From: an uncultured Lachnospiraceae bacterium
Lineage (GTDB): Bacteria; Bacillota; Clostridia; Lachnospirales; Lachnospiraceae
DNA: 18,594 nucleotides
Assembly: GCA_937916415.1 (NCBI GenBank)
Contig: CALGGH010000057.1
Coordinates: forward strand, 1-18,594
Direction of reading: 5' to 3'
The position numbers were made by a program, and so were the translations under genes. Shown here piece after piece: positions 1 to 6,728 of the stretch. Numbering within the stretch: position 1 is the stretch's first letter; each line of letters starts with the position of its first letter. Below the pieces are notes generated by a model that was not told where the DNA came from, did no database searches, and saw only the letters and a program-made list of their open reading frames with translations.

Positions 1-157
1 GGAGTTCTCCCTGCATCGCCTTCTCCAATCCATGCACACGTGCGATGCCGTCAGCCACCTGAATGACGGTTCCGACCTCGGAAACCTCCAGGGTGGCAGC
101 GTATCTGCTTATCTGTTCCTTGATAACAGAACTAATCTCTTCTGGTCTCAAATTCAT
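1..157 (-). CDS. atpA: F1Fo ATP synthase subunit alpha, N-terminal part (cut by window edge)
   Basis: Only the first 52 codons are in the window; the gene continues past position 1. The translation starts MNLRPEEISSVIKEQI and continues with a VGTVIQVADGIARVHGL segment, the N-terminal beta-barrel of the alpha subunit. Alpha subunits alternate with beta in the F1 hexamer and carry the non-catalytic nucleotide sites; those motifs lie outside the window. An AGGAAAGG-like ribosome site precedes the ATG. The gene is last of the visible operon, 39 bp after the atpH stop, as expected for the order B-E-F-H-A. Identification is firm from sequence and position together. Confidence 0.93.
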   Translation of the reverse strand, partial: MNLRPEEISSVIKEQISRYAATLEVSEVGTVIQVADGIARVHGLEKAMQGEL

Positions 158-196
158 AGATCCGTACGCACCTTTCCTAAATTAAGTAAAAATGGG

Positions 197-742
197 TTAT
201 ACCTGCGCCTGCAGGAGCTGTCTGGTCAGTCCGTTCAGTTTGCTGCGGACGCTAGAGTCAACCACCGTGTCCCCTATCCTGATGACCATGCCTGCGATCA
301 CGCCCTCATCTACGGCATAATGCATCTCCATGGCATCAAAACGGGTCGTCTCCAAAAGCCTGTCCATGACGGCCTTTTTCTGACTGTCTGTAAGCTCCTT
401 GGCGGTAGTCACCCAGGCAACACCCTCGTTTTTATGTTCTTTTACCAGATTGATAAATTCGGTAAAAATCTCATTTATCCGGGCATAACGGTCCTTCTCC
501 ACTATTATGCGGAGCAGGCCCACTATCTCAGGATCGACTTTGCCGGCAAAAGCCTCGTCCACAAGCTTAAGCTTTTCCTCCTTGGTGATGCGGGGATGCA
601 GCATCAGCTCGCTGAATGCAGGATTGTCACGTATGATGCCCTGTATGGCCTCCACTTCCTGCTGCCATTCATCCGGCCTGTTTTTTTCAAGTGCCAGATC
701 AAAGAGCGCACCGGCGTACGTTGAAGATATCAATTTAGCCAT
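197..742 (-). CDS. atpH: F1Fo ATP synthase subunit delta (OSCP-type stator subunit)
   Basis: This 181-aa protein has the usual delta length. It begins with the helical ISSTYAGALFDLALE segment typical of the N-terminal domain that caps the alpha3beta3 hexamer. It ends with GMVIRIGDTVVDSSVRSKLNGL, the conserved C-terminal delta/OSCP signature. The family links the peripheral b-subunit stalk to the top of F1 so that the hexamer does not turn with the rotor. Its start overlaps the end of atpF by 13 bp, which implies translational coupling. A GGAGAG ribosome site lies inside the atpF coding sequence. No domain is missing. Confidence 0.95.
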   Translation of the reverse strand: MAKLISSTYAGALFDLALEKNRPDEWQQEVEAIQGIIRDNPAFSELMLHPRITKEEKLKLVDEAFAGKVDPEIVGLLRIIVEKDRYARINEIFTEFINLVKEHKNEGVAWVTTAKELTDSQKKAVMDRLLETTRFDAMEMHYAVDEGVIAGMVIRIGDTVVDSSVRSKLNGLTRQLLQAQV

Positions 743-1245
743 GTGCTCTCTCCCATCTGCCGGAGCGTCTCCTCAATGATCGAGTCCTGAACGGCAGTGT
801 CGATGTTCTGGCTCACGACCTTGCCTGCCATCATGGATGCCAGCACGACCATCTCCTTCTTGACCTCGTCAGCTGCCTTCTGCTTTTCAAGCTCGGCTTC
901 CTTCCTGGCCCTGTCTATGATGGCAGATGCTTCGGCACGTGCCTCATCCAATATGTGCTTTTCGTTGTCCAGGGCCTTTTTGCGGGCTTCAGCCAGTATT
1001 CCCTCGGCTTCTCTGTCGACCTTGCTCAGCTTCTCCTCGTATTCAGCCTTCATGGCCTTGGCCTGTTCAAGTCCTTCTGCGGCGTCATCCAGTTCTCCCT
1101 GAATCTTGTCGCGACGATTCTTGAGCATTTCACGGACAGGATTAAAGAACAGATAGCTTGCCAGCAAAAATAATACGAAGATCGCTATGATCATCAGCCC
1201 CGCATCAGCGATCAGCTGAAAATCCAGATCGAATAATCTTGACAT
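730..1245 (-). CDS. atpF: F1Fo ATP synthase subunit b (peripheral stalk)
   Basis: The 171-aa protein has one N-terminal membrane helix (about residues 12-34, rich in I, L, F and A). A long charged amphipathic helix follows, full of E, K, A and R from about residue 40 to 150. This is the architecture of a b subunit, which dimerises through a coiled coil and holds subunit a and F1 together. Residues after about 130 (VVLASMMAGKVV) match the delta-binding end. An AAAGGAGG ribosome site is well placed before the ATG. Two hairpins lie in the 85-bp gap from atpE. Confidence 0.95.
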   Translation of the reverse strand: MSRLFDLDFQLIADAGLMIIAIFVLFLLASYLFFNPVREMLKNRRDKIQGELDDAAEGLEQAKAMKAEYEEKLSKVDREAEGILAEARKKALDNEKHILDEARAEASAIIDRARKEAELEKQKAADEVKKEMVVLASMMAGKVVSQNIDTAVQDSIIEETLRQMGESTWLN

Positions 1246-1275
1246 GCAGTGATGCCTCCTTTCCTAAAATAAGTC

Positions 1276-1319
1276 AGACACGGCGTGTCTGCCACGGAAT
1301 CGGCGCAATGCGCCATTCC
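1276..1319 (-). other. Two adjacent hairpins between atpE and atpF
   Basis: AGACAC (1276-1281) pairs with GTGTCT (1285-1290) around a 3-nt loop. Immediately beyond, GGAAT-C-GGCGC (1296-1306) pairs with GCGCC-ATTCC (1310-1319) around AAT, giving ten pairs with one bulged C. There is no T-run on either side, so these are unlikely to be full terminators. In the atp mRNA they lie just downstream of atpE, where a stable 3' structure could shield the c-subunit message. That role is inferred. Confidence 0.6.
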
Positions 1320-1330
1320 CCAAGAGGCTT

Positions 1331-1582
1331 TTATACCAGGGGCTTAACGAACAGGAGCAGCATCGCAATAAGCAGACCGTACAGACCGGTGGTCTCGGCT
1401 ACGGCCTGGCCCAAAAGCATCGTAGACGTAACGTCTGACTTGGCTCCGGGATTACGGCCGACCGCTGCTGCCGCATGTCCGGCTGCGATACCCTGGCCTA
1501 CGCCGGGACCTATACCGGCAATAACCGCAAGTCCGGCACCGATTGCAGAGCAACCTAAAATAAAGTTTTCATTGAAATCCAT
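1331..1582 (-). CDS. atpE: F1Fo ATP synthase subunit c, Na+-type ion-binding signature
   Basis: This 83-aa two-helix protein forms the rotor ring. The start is set at 1582 because GGAGG lies 8 nt upstream; a reading frame open to 1627 adds 15 residues with no ribosome site. Helix 1 contains GIGPGVGQG with Gln30. The polar loop is VGRNPGAK. Helix 2 contains QAVAETTGLY with Glu63, the ion-carrying carboxylate. Gln30, Val61, Glu63, Thr65 and Tyr68 match the Na+ ligands and neighbours known in Ilyobacter tartaricus (Gln32, Val63, Glu65, Thr67, Tyr70). Thr64 replaces Ser66 and keeps the hydroxyl. Na+ coupling is therefore likely, though inferred from residues only. RNA hairpins or repeats flank the gene on both sides, in line with the high dose of c that each enzyme needs. 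Confidence 0.96.
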   Translation of the reverse strand: MDFNENFILGCSAIGAGLAVIAGIGPGVGQGIAAGHAAAAVGRNPGAKSDVTSTMLLGQAVAETTGLYGLLIAMLLLFVKPLV

Positions 1583-1644
1583 GTTCTTTTCCTCCGTTTT
1601 GTTATTTATTATCCCAAAAAGGAACAAAAACTACGTTGAATGAT

Positions 1645-1664
1645 CCGCGGAGCTCACTCCGTGG
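1645..1664. other. Strong hairpin at the edge of the atpB-atpE repeat array
   Basis: CCGCGGAG (1645-1652) pairs with CTCCGTGG (1657-1664) around a CTCA loop. On the plus strand this is eight pairs including one G-T wobble; on the mRNA (minus) strand the wobble becomes a C-A mismatch. It marks the atpE-proximal edge of the 40-bp repeat array. No T-run follows. Confidence 0.45.
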
Positions 1665-1769
1665 TACGTGCATCGCTGATGCGTCAGCGAAACTCACTCC
1701 GTGGTACGTGCATCGCTGATGCGTCAACGAAACTCACTCCGTGGTGCACGCATCGCTGACGTAAGTCAT
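1651..1769. repeat. 40-bp tandem repeat, three copies, overlapping the 3' end of atpB
   Basis: Units start at 1651, 1691 and 1731 with an exact 40-bp period. The two non-coding copies differ at only three positions. The third copy, which is less similar, contains the last codons and the TGA of atpB. Each non-coding unit holds a small hairpin, GCATC-GCT-GATGC (for example 1670-1682). The array fills most of the 151-bp atpB-atpE gap. The simplest explanation is slippage duplication of the atpB tail, stop codon included, but a role in c-subunit expression is possible. Confidence 0.9.
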
Positions 1770-2450
1770 GGTCAGCATACAGAATACGTAAGTCTGGATC
1801 GCGCCGGAAAACAGGTCAAAGTACACGTGCAGCGCGGCGGGCCAGATCAGGGCTATCTTGCCAAGCAGTCCATATATCAGCGTCGTCATGACCAGGCCCG
1901 AAAGCACGTTGGCAAACAGACGCAGCGACAGTGAAACCGGGACTGCGAAATCACCGATGATATTGATCGGCGCCCATATGGGCCATGGGTCGCAGAGTCC
2001 CCGGATCACTCCCTTGACCTTCTGATGCTTAAACTTGTTGTAATGGATCAGGGTAAAGGTTATGATGCCGAGGGCAAACGTCGTACCGTAATCCGCCGTG
2101 GGCGGACGCAGTCCGAAGAGTCCCGATATGTTGCTAAGCAGGATAAAGATAAAAATGGTGCCGATATAATTACGAAACCTGGGTGCCCACTGTCCCATCG
2201 TATTGCCGATCATGTTGTCAAGCATCTCAACGATCAGCTCCACTATGTTCTGAAAGGTGCCGGGGACCTCCGTGGCATGCTTCATGGTGATCCTGGCAGC
2301 TATGAAAAAGCCTATCATGACCAGGAAAACTATCAGTATGCATACGTGAGATGTGGTGAACCACACTGTCTGTCCAAACAGCGTGTAGGAGAATACACCG
2401 TGGATCATGAAATCCAGGTTATCAGCCGAGAGCAGAATTCCCTGCCCCAT
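1734..2450 (-). CDS. atpB: F1Fo ATP synthase subunit a (ion channel/stator)
   Basis: The 238-aa polytopic membrane protein has about five or six hydrophobic helices. The SLSLRLFAN motif places the essential stator arginine at Arg177, and Gln219 sits in AIQTYVF of the last helix; both are hallmarks of subunit a. The loop segment RPPTADYGTT is typical of bacterial a subunits. Subunit a forms the half-channels through which ions reach the carboxylate of subunit c. AAGGAGG lies 7 nt before the ATG. The C-terminal tail VSDACTTE is encoded inside the 40-bp repeat, so these last residues may have been altered by repeat turnover. Confidence 0.96.
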   Translation of the reverse strand: MGQGILLSADNLDFMIHGVFSYTLFGQTVWFTTSHVCILIVFLVMIGFFIAARITMKHATEVPGTFQNIVELIVEMLDNMIGNTMGQWAPRFRNYIGTIFIFILLSNISGLFGLRPPTADYGTTFALGIITFTLIHYNKFKHQKVKGVIRGLCDPWPIWAPINIIGDFAVPVSLSLRLFANVLSGLVMTTLIYGLLGKIALIWPAALHVYFDLFSGAIQTYVFCMLTMTYVSDACTTE

Positions 2451-2485
2451 TGTCTCACCTCCTTGGTGGGCGTCAGCCCAAATAA

Positions 2486-2884
2486 TCAGTCATGCCTATG
2501 CAGAAATCTATGTAAGCGCGGCTGCAGGTATGCGGCCGGCTTCATGCCCAAATACGCGATGAACGCGGCAAACGGATCGCCCAGTTTCGTCAGGTACAGC
2601 ACTGCCACGAGCACGATCAGTGCCAGGTACCTGATCAGGTATCCCGTGCCGATGCGCTTGCTTACGCCCTTTTCATCTCCGGATCCGAGCGAGGAATCCA
2701 GCATGTGCCATATGTGCCAGGTACCAAAGCAGGATAGCGCCGCTCCCAGGGCGATGCCTACGGTAAGTCCGAGCCTGTCATGGGCGAAACATACGCCTGC
2801 CAGTTCGCAGACGACCGCAAAAAGGATTATCCCTATCCACATTTCGAAGACGGTGTCGTCTATCTTATGCTTGATCACGTTCAT
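2486..2884 (-). CDS. atpI: ATP synthase subunit I-like small membrane protein
   Basis: The 132-aa protein has about four hydrophobic segments: near residues 14-33, 40-58, 85-100 and 105-118. It starts MNVIKHKIDDTVFEM. This start is chosen because its ATG overlaps the end of atpZ by 20 bp and a GGAAG-type ribosome site precedes it; a longer frame reaching 3082 only reads through atpZ. Size, topology and position between atpZ and atpB fit the ATP synthase I family, which is thought to help assemble the c ring or handle Mg2+. Similarity in this family is weak, so the call rests mainly on context. Confidence 0.75.
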   Translation of the reverse strand: MNVIKHKIDDTVFEMWIGIILFAVVCELAGVCFAHDRLGLTVGIALGAALSCFGTWHIWHMLDSSLGSGDEKGVSKRIGTGYLIRYLALIVLVAVLYLTKLGDPFAAFIAYLGMKPAAYLQPRLHRFLHRHD

Positions 2885-3185
2885 CTGACTGATCTTCCGC
2901 AGCTTCTTCCCGTGCGTCAAGGCCATCGGGCGCGATTCCCGTCGCATGATCCCGGTTGCGCACGTCCCCGCTGCCTGATTCGGCGATCCTGACGGCCGCG
3001 CGGTAAACGTTGCGTGCACCGGCCACGGCGCCAACAAAAAACAACAATATGAAAATCCAGGACGTGCCCAATGAAACGTCAAGCAGCCTTCCGATCAGGG
3101 AACACAGAACGATCGGAACGAGCATGTCGATTCCAAACTGCGTGATCATGGCCAGGGCCTGTCGGACGTTTTTACCATATTTCAT
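2865..3185 (-). CDS. atpZ: AtpZ/AtpI-family protein, first gene of the atp operon
   Basis: The 106-aa protein has two predicted membrane helices (about residues 19-36 and 42-60, the latter including FFVGAVAGARNVYRA). A charged, Asp/Glu/Arg-rich tail follows. The pattern QFGIDMLVPI...GRLLD...LGTSWIFILL matches the small 'ATPase gene 1' family found at the head of many bacterial atp operons. Proposed roles are Mg2+/Ca2+ transport or enzyme assembly; neither can be read from sequence. The ribosome site is poor: GAGGAAAG lies about 17 nt upstream. A downstream ATG at codon 13 would truncate the first helix region. The gene starts about 30 nt after the predicted transcription start. Confidence 0.8.
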   Translation of the reverse strand: MKYGKNVRQALAMITQFGIDMLVPIVLCSLIGRLLDVSLGTSWIFILLFFVGAVAGARNVYRAAVRIAESGSGDVRNRDHATGIAPDGLDAREEAAEDQSDERDQA

Positions 3186-3221
3186 AAGACGGTCGGAATC
3201 TTCTTTCCTCTATATCCAAAC

Positions 3222-3250
3222 ATTATACCCAAACCGAGCCAAAATGTCTA
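3222..3250 (-). promoter_or_regulatory. SigmaA-type promoter of the atp operon
   Basis: Read on the minus strand: TAGACA (3245-3250), a 17-bp spacer and a perfect TATAAT (3222-3227). Predicted transcription starts near 3215, about 30 nt before the atpZ start codon. It faces away from the DUF402 gene, so the 3186-3386 gap is a divergent control region. On the plus strand the gap also holds a possible extended -10 (TATGATAAT, about 3303-3311) for the DUF402 gene, without a clear -35 box. Confidence 0.8.
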
Positions 3251-3386
3251 CGAAAAGACGGATTAAAGTGAAAAGTAAAACAAGTACCCTTTTGTCCTCG
3301 AATATGATAATATTGAATCAGGCGCGGCCGCGTCCCGTTCGGAACGAAGGCGCGGTCATCGGTTTCATTATAGGACAGAGGTGCTT

Positions 3387-3863
3387 ATGGATTATCCCAG
3401 GCTGTATCGCAAAAGACTGATCCCCTGCGAATGCGTTGAACTAAAGGATGACAAGATCCTGCGATATGACGACGACTTGATCGTGACCTCATGGAACACG
3501 ATACGGCCTAAAAAGGAACTGCACCACGGATGCTCATGTTTTTATCGTAAGGAGGGCTGGAAGGTCAGCTACTTTTGCCGTGAAGACGGCAGCCGGATGT
3601 ACGTCTACTGTGACATAGTCTCCTATGAGCCTGATGAAGCCGCAGGCTCCCTCACCGTCACGGACCTGCTGGCCGACGTGATCATCACTCCCGACGGTTT
3701 CGTCAAGGTCGTGGACCTCGACGAGCTGGCTCAGGCGATCCGAGAGGGCCTGATCACCGGCGAACAGCTTTGTGACTGTCTCGTCAAGGTTAACTCCCTG
3801 CTCCGTAAGATATATGACGGAAAACTGAACGAACTGACCAGTCCCATGGACGAGTTTGTATGA
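3387..3863 (+). CDS. DUF402-domain protein
   Basis: The 158-aa soluble protein starts MDYPRLYRKRLIPCECVELKDD. The ATG at 3387 is preferred over an in-frame GTG at 3381 because AGAGG then sits 6 nt upstream. The central part (WKVSYFCREDGSRMYVYCDIVSYEP...LTVTDLLADVIITPDGFVKVVDLDEL) has the DUF402 pattern of alternating strands ending in a 'D-D-E' acidic stretch. Some relatives are nucleoside phosphatases or are fused to RNA-binding modules; which of these applies here is unknown. It converges on the cell-wall hydrolase gene with 7 bp between stops and no visible terminator, so antisense read-through is possible. Confidence 0.72.
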   Translation: MDYPRLYRKRLIPCECVELKDDKILRYDDDLIVTSWNTIRPKKELHHGCSCFYRKEGWKVSYFCREDGSRMYVYCDIVSYEPDEAAGSLTVTDLLADVIITPDGFVKVVDLDELAQAIREGLITGEQLCDCLVKVNSLLRKIYDGKLNELTSPMDEFV

Positions 3864-3870
3864 GTCATGT

Positions 3871-5115
3871 TCAATAGAATATGTGACCGCCTATCGCGTA
3901 CTTGGCGGTGACTGAAGACGTCGGGGTTCTAAAATACAGGGAATTGCCGACGTTATTTACTCCGCTCAGCGCGGCATCGGCCGCTTCATAGCAGCTCTCG
4001 GTGGCGCTGTCCCGTGAAAGCGCAAGTGCCAGCTTGCCGCTGTACGCCGGAGTAAACTGCCTGCCCTGATAGATGACTCCCGTGATGGTGTCCGGAAAAA
4101 CGGAACTCATGACGCGGTTCATGACCACGGCGCCTACCGCCACCTGTCCCACGTATGGCTCGTTGCCGGCCTCGCACCAGATCAGGTTGGCCAGAAGCTT
4201 TCTTTCCGAGGTGGATACCGCCACGGCGGAAATGTCCCTCCACGACGCGTTGGCTGCCTGCTGCGAGATCTTTTTTTCTTCCTCAACCTGCTTTTTTAAG
4301 GCCTCTATGTCTGATTCCTTTTGGGCCAGCTCCTCTTCGTATTTGGCGATCCTGGCCTCGGCGGCATCGATCTCATCCTGATACTTGTTCACCTGTTCGG
4401 ATGCCTCGTCCACCTCCGCCTGGATCTCGGCGTACTGTTCCTCGACCGTTGCCTGATACTCCTCCAGGGCCGCCTTGGATTCCTCGAGCTTGATCAGGTT
4501 CCTTTCATGTTCCGACTTGGTTTCGGTGAGTTCCCTGCCGGTCTCCACGAGGGCATCGATGGAATCCTGGTAATATTTCGTAAACATCTGCAGATACACC
4601 GCACGGTTCAGGTATTCCGCATATGAGCCGTTGCCCGTGAGCAGTATGCTCCGGAGGTCTCCCCCGTTTTCATAGACGAACCTGATCTGCTCCTTGGCCG
4701 AGTCATGCTGCTCATCGGCCTGTTTTTCAAGCTCGTCGATGCTTACTGAGAGTTCCTCGATCCTGCCCCAGGCGACGTCGATCTCCGTCTGGGTCTTTTC
4801 AATATTGTTCGAAAGGCCCTCAAGGATCTGCGCCGCGTCACTCATCCTGGCGTTCAGTTCCTCCAGGACCTCATTTAACGAATTTCTTTCGGACAAAAGG
4901 GTTTCGAGGTCCTCGGACGCGTCTTCCTTTTTGTCCTTGGCGTCAGCATATTCTGACTGTGCGGCATCAAGGGCCGACTGTGCGCCGGACGGCTTGGACC
5001 AGGCATTTTCCGGCATGCCCGCCACGAGGCATATGCCTGCCATGATCATCGCGGCTTGCCTGCCGATCATCCTGATGCGGTGTTCAGTTCTCGATCTGGC
5101 TGATTCTCCTCGCAT
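3871..5115 (-). CDS. Secreted coiled-coil protein with C-terminal SleB-type cell-wall hydrolase domain
   Basis: The 414-aa protein has an N-terminal basic stretch and a hydrophobic core (about 21-33) ending AWS-K, a likely signal peptide. Residues about 45-290 form long coiled coils rich in E, A, Q, K and L, interrupted near 145-185 by FVYENGGDLRSILLTGN, a segment reminiscent of the PcsB/CwlO hinge. Residues about 300-414 match the Hydrolase_2/SleB family: LLANLIWCEAGNEPY with the likely catalytic Glu315, then GQVAVGAVVMNRV, then GRQFTPAYSG. SleB enzymes are lytic transglycosylases acting on peptidoglycan. The start at 5115 overlaps rpiB by 32 bp and has GGGAGAAG upstream; codon 16 has no such site. 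The coiled coil may gate the enzyme through a division complex (FtsEX-like), by analogy. Confidence 0.85.
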   Translation of the reverse strand: MRGESARSRTEHRIRMIGRQAAMIMAGICLVAGMPENAWSKPSGAQSALDAAQSEYADAKDKKEDASEDLETLLSERNSLNEVLEELNARMSDAAQILEGLSNNIEKTQTEIDVAWGRIEELSVSIDELEKQADEQHDSAKEQIRFVYENGGDLRSILLTGNGSYAEYLNRAVYLQMFTKYYQDSIDALVETGRELTETKSEHERNLIKLEESKAALEEYQATVEEQYAEIQAEVDEASEQVNKYQDEIDAAEARIAKYEEELAQKESDIEALKKQVEEEKKISQQAANASWRDISAVAVSTSERKLLANLIWCEAGNEPYVGQVAVGAVVMNRVMSSVFPDTITGVIYQGRQFTPAYSGKLALALSRDSATESCYEAADAALSGVNNVGNSLYFRTPTSSVTAKYAIGGHIFY

Positions 5116-5512
5116 GCTTTTCTTCTCCCGGAAAAGGAGTGTTCAGGAACGTCTCAACTATGGAAATGGCCAGGTTGGGACCGACAATGCCTGCGCCAAG
5201 CGCAAGCACGTTGGCGTCATTATGCTGTCTGGTCAGCCATGCCGAGACCGTGTCGGCGCACAGCGCGCACCTGATTCCCGGGATCTTGTTGGCCGTGATG
5301 GAGATGCCTATGCCCGTGGTGCATATCACTATGCCCCTGTCCGCCTCGCCTGCTGCCACGGCATGACCGACCGCCTTGCCGTATTCGGGATAATCCACGC
5401 TCTCCGGGCCAAAGCATCCGTAATCCTTGTACTCCAGTCCGTGATCGTCCAGATATTTGAGTATCCTGCCCTTCAGTTCATAACCGCCATGATCACATCC
5501 TATAGCTATCAT
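5084..5512 (-). CDS. rpiB: Ribose-5-phosphate isomerase B family (RpiB/LacAB)
   Basis: The 142-aa protein interconverts ribose 5-phosphate and ribulose 5-phosphate in the pentose phosphate pathway; relatives isomerise allose or galactose phosphates. IGCDHGGYELK gives Asp7-His8 at the phosphate-binding end. IVICTTGIGISITANK contains Cys64, the usual catalytic base position, with Thr following where Gly is common. RQHNDANVLALG is the conserved second-half motif. The start is set at 5512 because AAAGGAGG lies 5 nt upstream; seven extra in-frame codons have no such site. The gene overlaps the cell-wall hydrolase start by 32 bp. Nothing suggests a specialised sugar pathway nearby. Confidence 0.92.
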   Translation of the reverse strand: MIAIGCDHGGYELKGRILKYLDDHGLEYKDYGCFGPESVDYPEYGKAVGHAVAAGEADRGIVICTTGIGISITANKIPGIRCALCADTVSAWLTRQHNDANVLALGAGIVGPNLAISIVETFLNTPFPGEEKHARRISQIEN

Positions 5513-5586
5513 TTCATCCTCCTTTGCCCGCATCTGCCGTTCCGTGCCGGCGACAGGCTAAAATCCAATGTCATTAATGTATGCTG

Positions 5587-5606
5587 CCATGCTTAGCCAT
5601 GCTTAG
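5587..5606. repeat. 10-bp direct duplication just after the sua5 stop
   Basis: CCATGCTTAG occurs twice back to back, immediately before the TGA of the threonylcarbamoyl-AMP synthase gene as read on the plus strand. It is a second small tandem duplication at a gene 3' end, after the 40-bp units at atpB. Two copies only; it could be chance slippage. Confidence 0.6.
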
Positions 5607-6656
5607 TCACGCCCGTACGATCTTATGCCCCGCTGCCTTGGTCAGGCGGTTCATGTACGCGGTGCCCATGCCGCCGTCCGCCATGCCCTCGGCAAAAATG
5701 ACGTCAATTCCTTCGTCATCCATGTTCCTGAGGATGGCGTAAATGCGCCGGGCTGCCTCCTCCGCGTCTCCGTCCGTGCCGATCCCTTCCTTAAGGTCGG
5801 CCTCGTACGTGTCAAGCCTCTCGTTCGCAGCGATCACGCCGCATCTTAATCCCGCGGACCTCGCTTCTGCAATCTTCCTATTAATATATGCCGTGACTGA
5901 GGGCCCCGCGCCCTCCACGATCGTCATGTCGCCCCTGGGCGCATAATGCCTGTATTTCATTCCGGGAGCCTTGGGCCTGACCGAGGGATCGGATTCCGCA
6001 AGTCCCTTGTCCAGGCTGACCGTCGGGATGACTTCACGAAGCATCTCCAGCGTCACGTACCCCGGACGAAGTATGACCGGTTCATCGCTCGTCAGATCCA
6101 CGATGGTTGACTCCAGCCCTATGCGCGAATCATCTCCACACAGTATCATGTCAACCCTTCCGTCCAGATCCTGTATCACGTATTTGCCGCGGGTTGGCGA
6201 AGGCTTGCCGCTGAGGTTTGCCGACGGCGCCGCCACGTAGCCTCCCGATGCCCTGATCAGCGCCCCGGCCACGGGATCAGACGGAAACCTGACCGCCACC
6301 GTGTCCAGTCCTCCGGTCGTCTGCAGCGGCACTCGGTCCGACTTGCCGAAGATCAGGGTAAGCGGTCCCGGCCAAAAACGTCCGGCAAGCTCATGGGCCA
6401 CGCGGGGTACGTCTCTCGTAATCGGCCCCAGGTCAGAAAGGTCGGCAATATGTACGATCAGCGGGTTGTCTGACGGTCTGCCCTTGGCCTCATATATCCT
6501 CGCAGACGCCTCGGGATTGAGCGCGTCGCCGCCCAGGCCATACACGGTCTCCGTCGGAAATGCGACCAGTCCGCCGCCGCGGATTATCCTGCCGGCCGCT
6601 TCCATCACTGCGGGATCGGGATTGTTTGAATCTATGTTTGCTATAACGGTTTTCAT
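5607..6656 (-). CDS. L-threonylcarbamoyladenylate synthase, long Sua5 type
   Basis: The enzyme makes threonylcarbamoyl-AMP from threonine, bicarbonate and ATP, the first step of the t6A37 modification of ANN-decoding tRNAs. The 349 residues match two-domain Sua5 rather than the roughly 200-aa TsaC/YrdC form. The YrdC domain (about 10-205) contains AFPTETVYGLGGDA, KGRPSDNPLIVH and APSANLSGKPSPT, all substrate-site motifs. A linker with APGMKYRHYAP (about 235-245) leads to the C-terminal Sua5 domain (about 250-345), a Rossmann-like fold. The ribosome site is weak (AAGGCAG about 10 nt upstream). It lies downstream of the GH18 gene on the same strand. Confidence 0.93.
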   Translation of the reverse strand: MKTVIANIDSNNPDPAVMEAAGRIIRGGGLVAFPTETVYGLGGDALNPEASARIYEAKGRPSDNPLIVHIADLSDLGPITRDVPRVAHELAGRFWPGPLTLIFGKSDRVPLQTTGGLDTVAVRFPSDPVAGALIRASGGYVAAPSANLSGKPSPTRGKYVIQDLDGRVDMILCGDDSRIGLESTIVDLTSDEPVILRPGYVTLEMLREVIPTVSLDKGLAESDPSVRPKAPGMKYRHYAPRGDMTIVEGAGPSVTAYINRKIAEARSAGLRCGVIAANERLDTYEADLKEGIGTDGDAEEAARRIYAILRNMDDEGIDVIFAEGMADGGMGTAYMNRLTKAAGHKIVRA

Positions 6657-6705
6657 AGTTATGATCTGCCTTGTGCTCGTGATCGTCCTGTCCGGACGGC
6701 GTAAG

Positions 6706-6727
6706 GAAACGCCGGTCAGGGCGTTTC
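6706..6727. other. Hairpin immediately after the GH18 stop codon
   Basis: GAAACGCC (6706-6713) pairs with GGCGTTTC (6720-6727) around a 6-nt loop. An alternative hairpin, CGGCGT (6697-6702) with ACGCCG (6709-6714), would exclude it. It abuts the GH18 stop at 6729-6731 and lacks a T-run. It could partly end transcription or stabilise the 3' end before sua5. Confidence 0.5.
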
Positions 6728-6728
6728 G

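Noticed and set aside
1583..1627. 15-residue extension of subunit c to an upstream ATG
   Set aside because: GGAGG lies 8 nt before the ATG at 1582, and known c subunits begin near the first helix. The extension has no ribosome site.
2025..2888. 287-codon plus-strand frame antisense to atpB and atpI
   Set aside because: It is a shadow of conserved ATP synthase genes on the other strand; the translation has no family features.
2885..3082. 66-residue extension of the subunit I-like protein
   Set aside because: It runs out of frame through atpZ and shows no membrane or family features. The ATG at 2884 gives the usual coupled overlap.
4694..5596. 300-codon plus-strand frame antisense to the SleB-type gene and rpiB
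   Set aside because: Its serine-rich translation is typical of the complement of a coiled-coil gene. rpiB on the other strand is clearly real.
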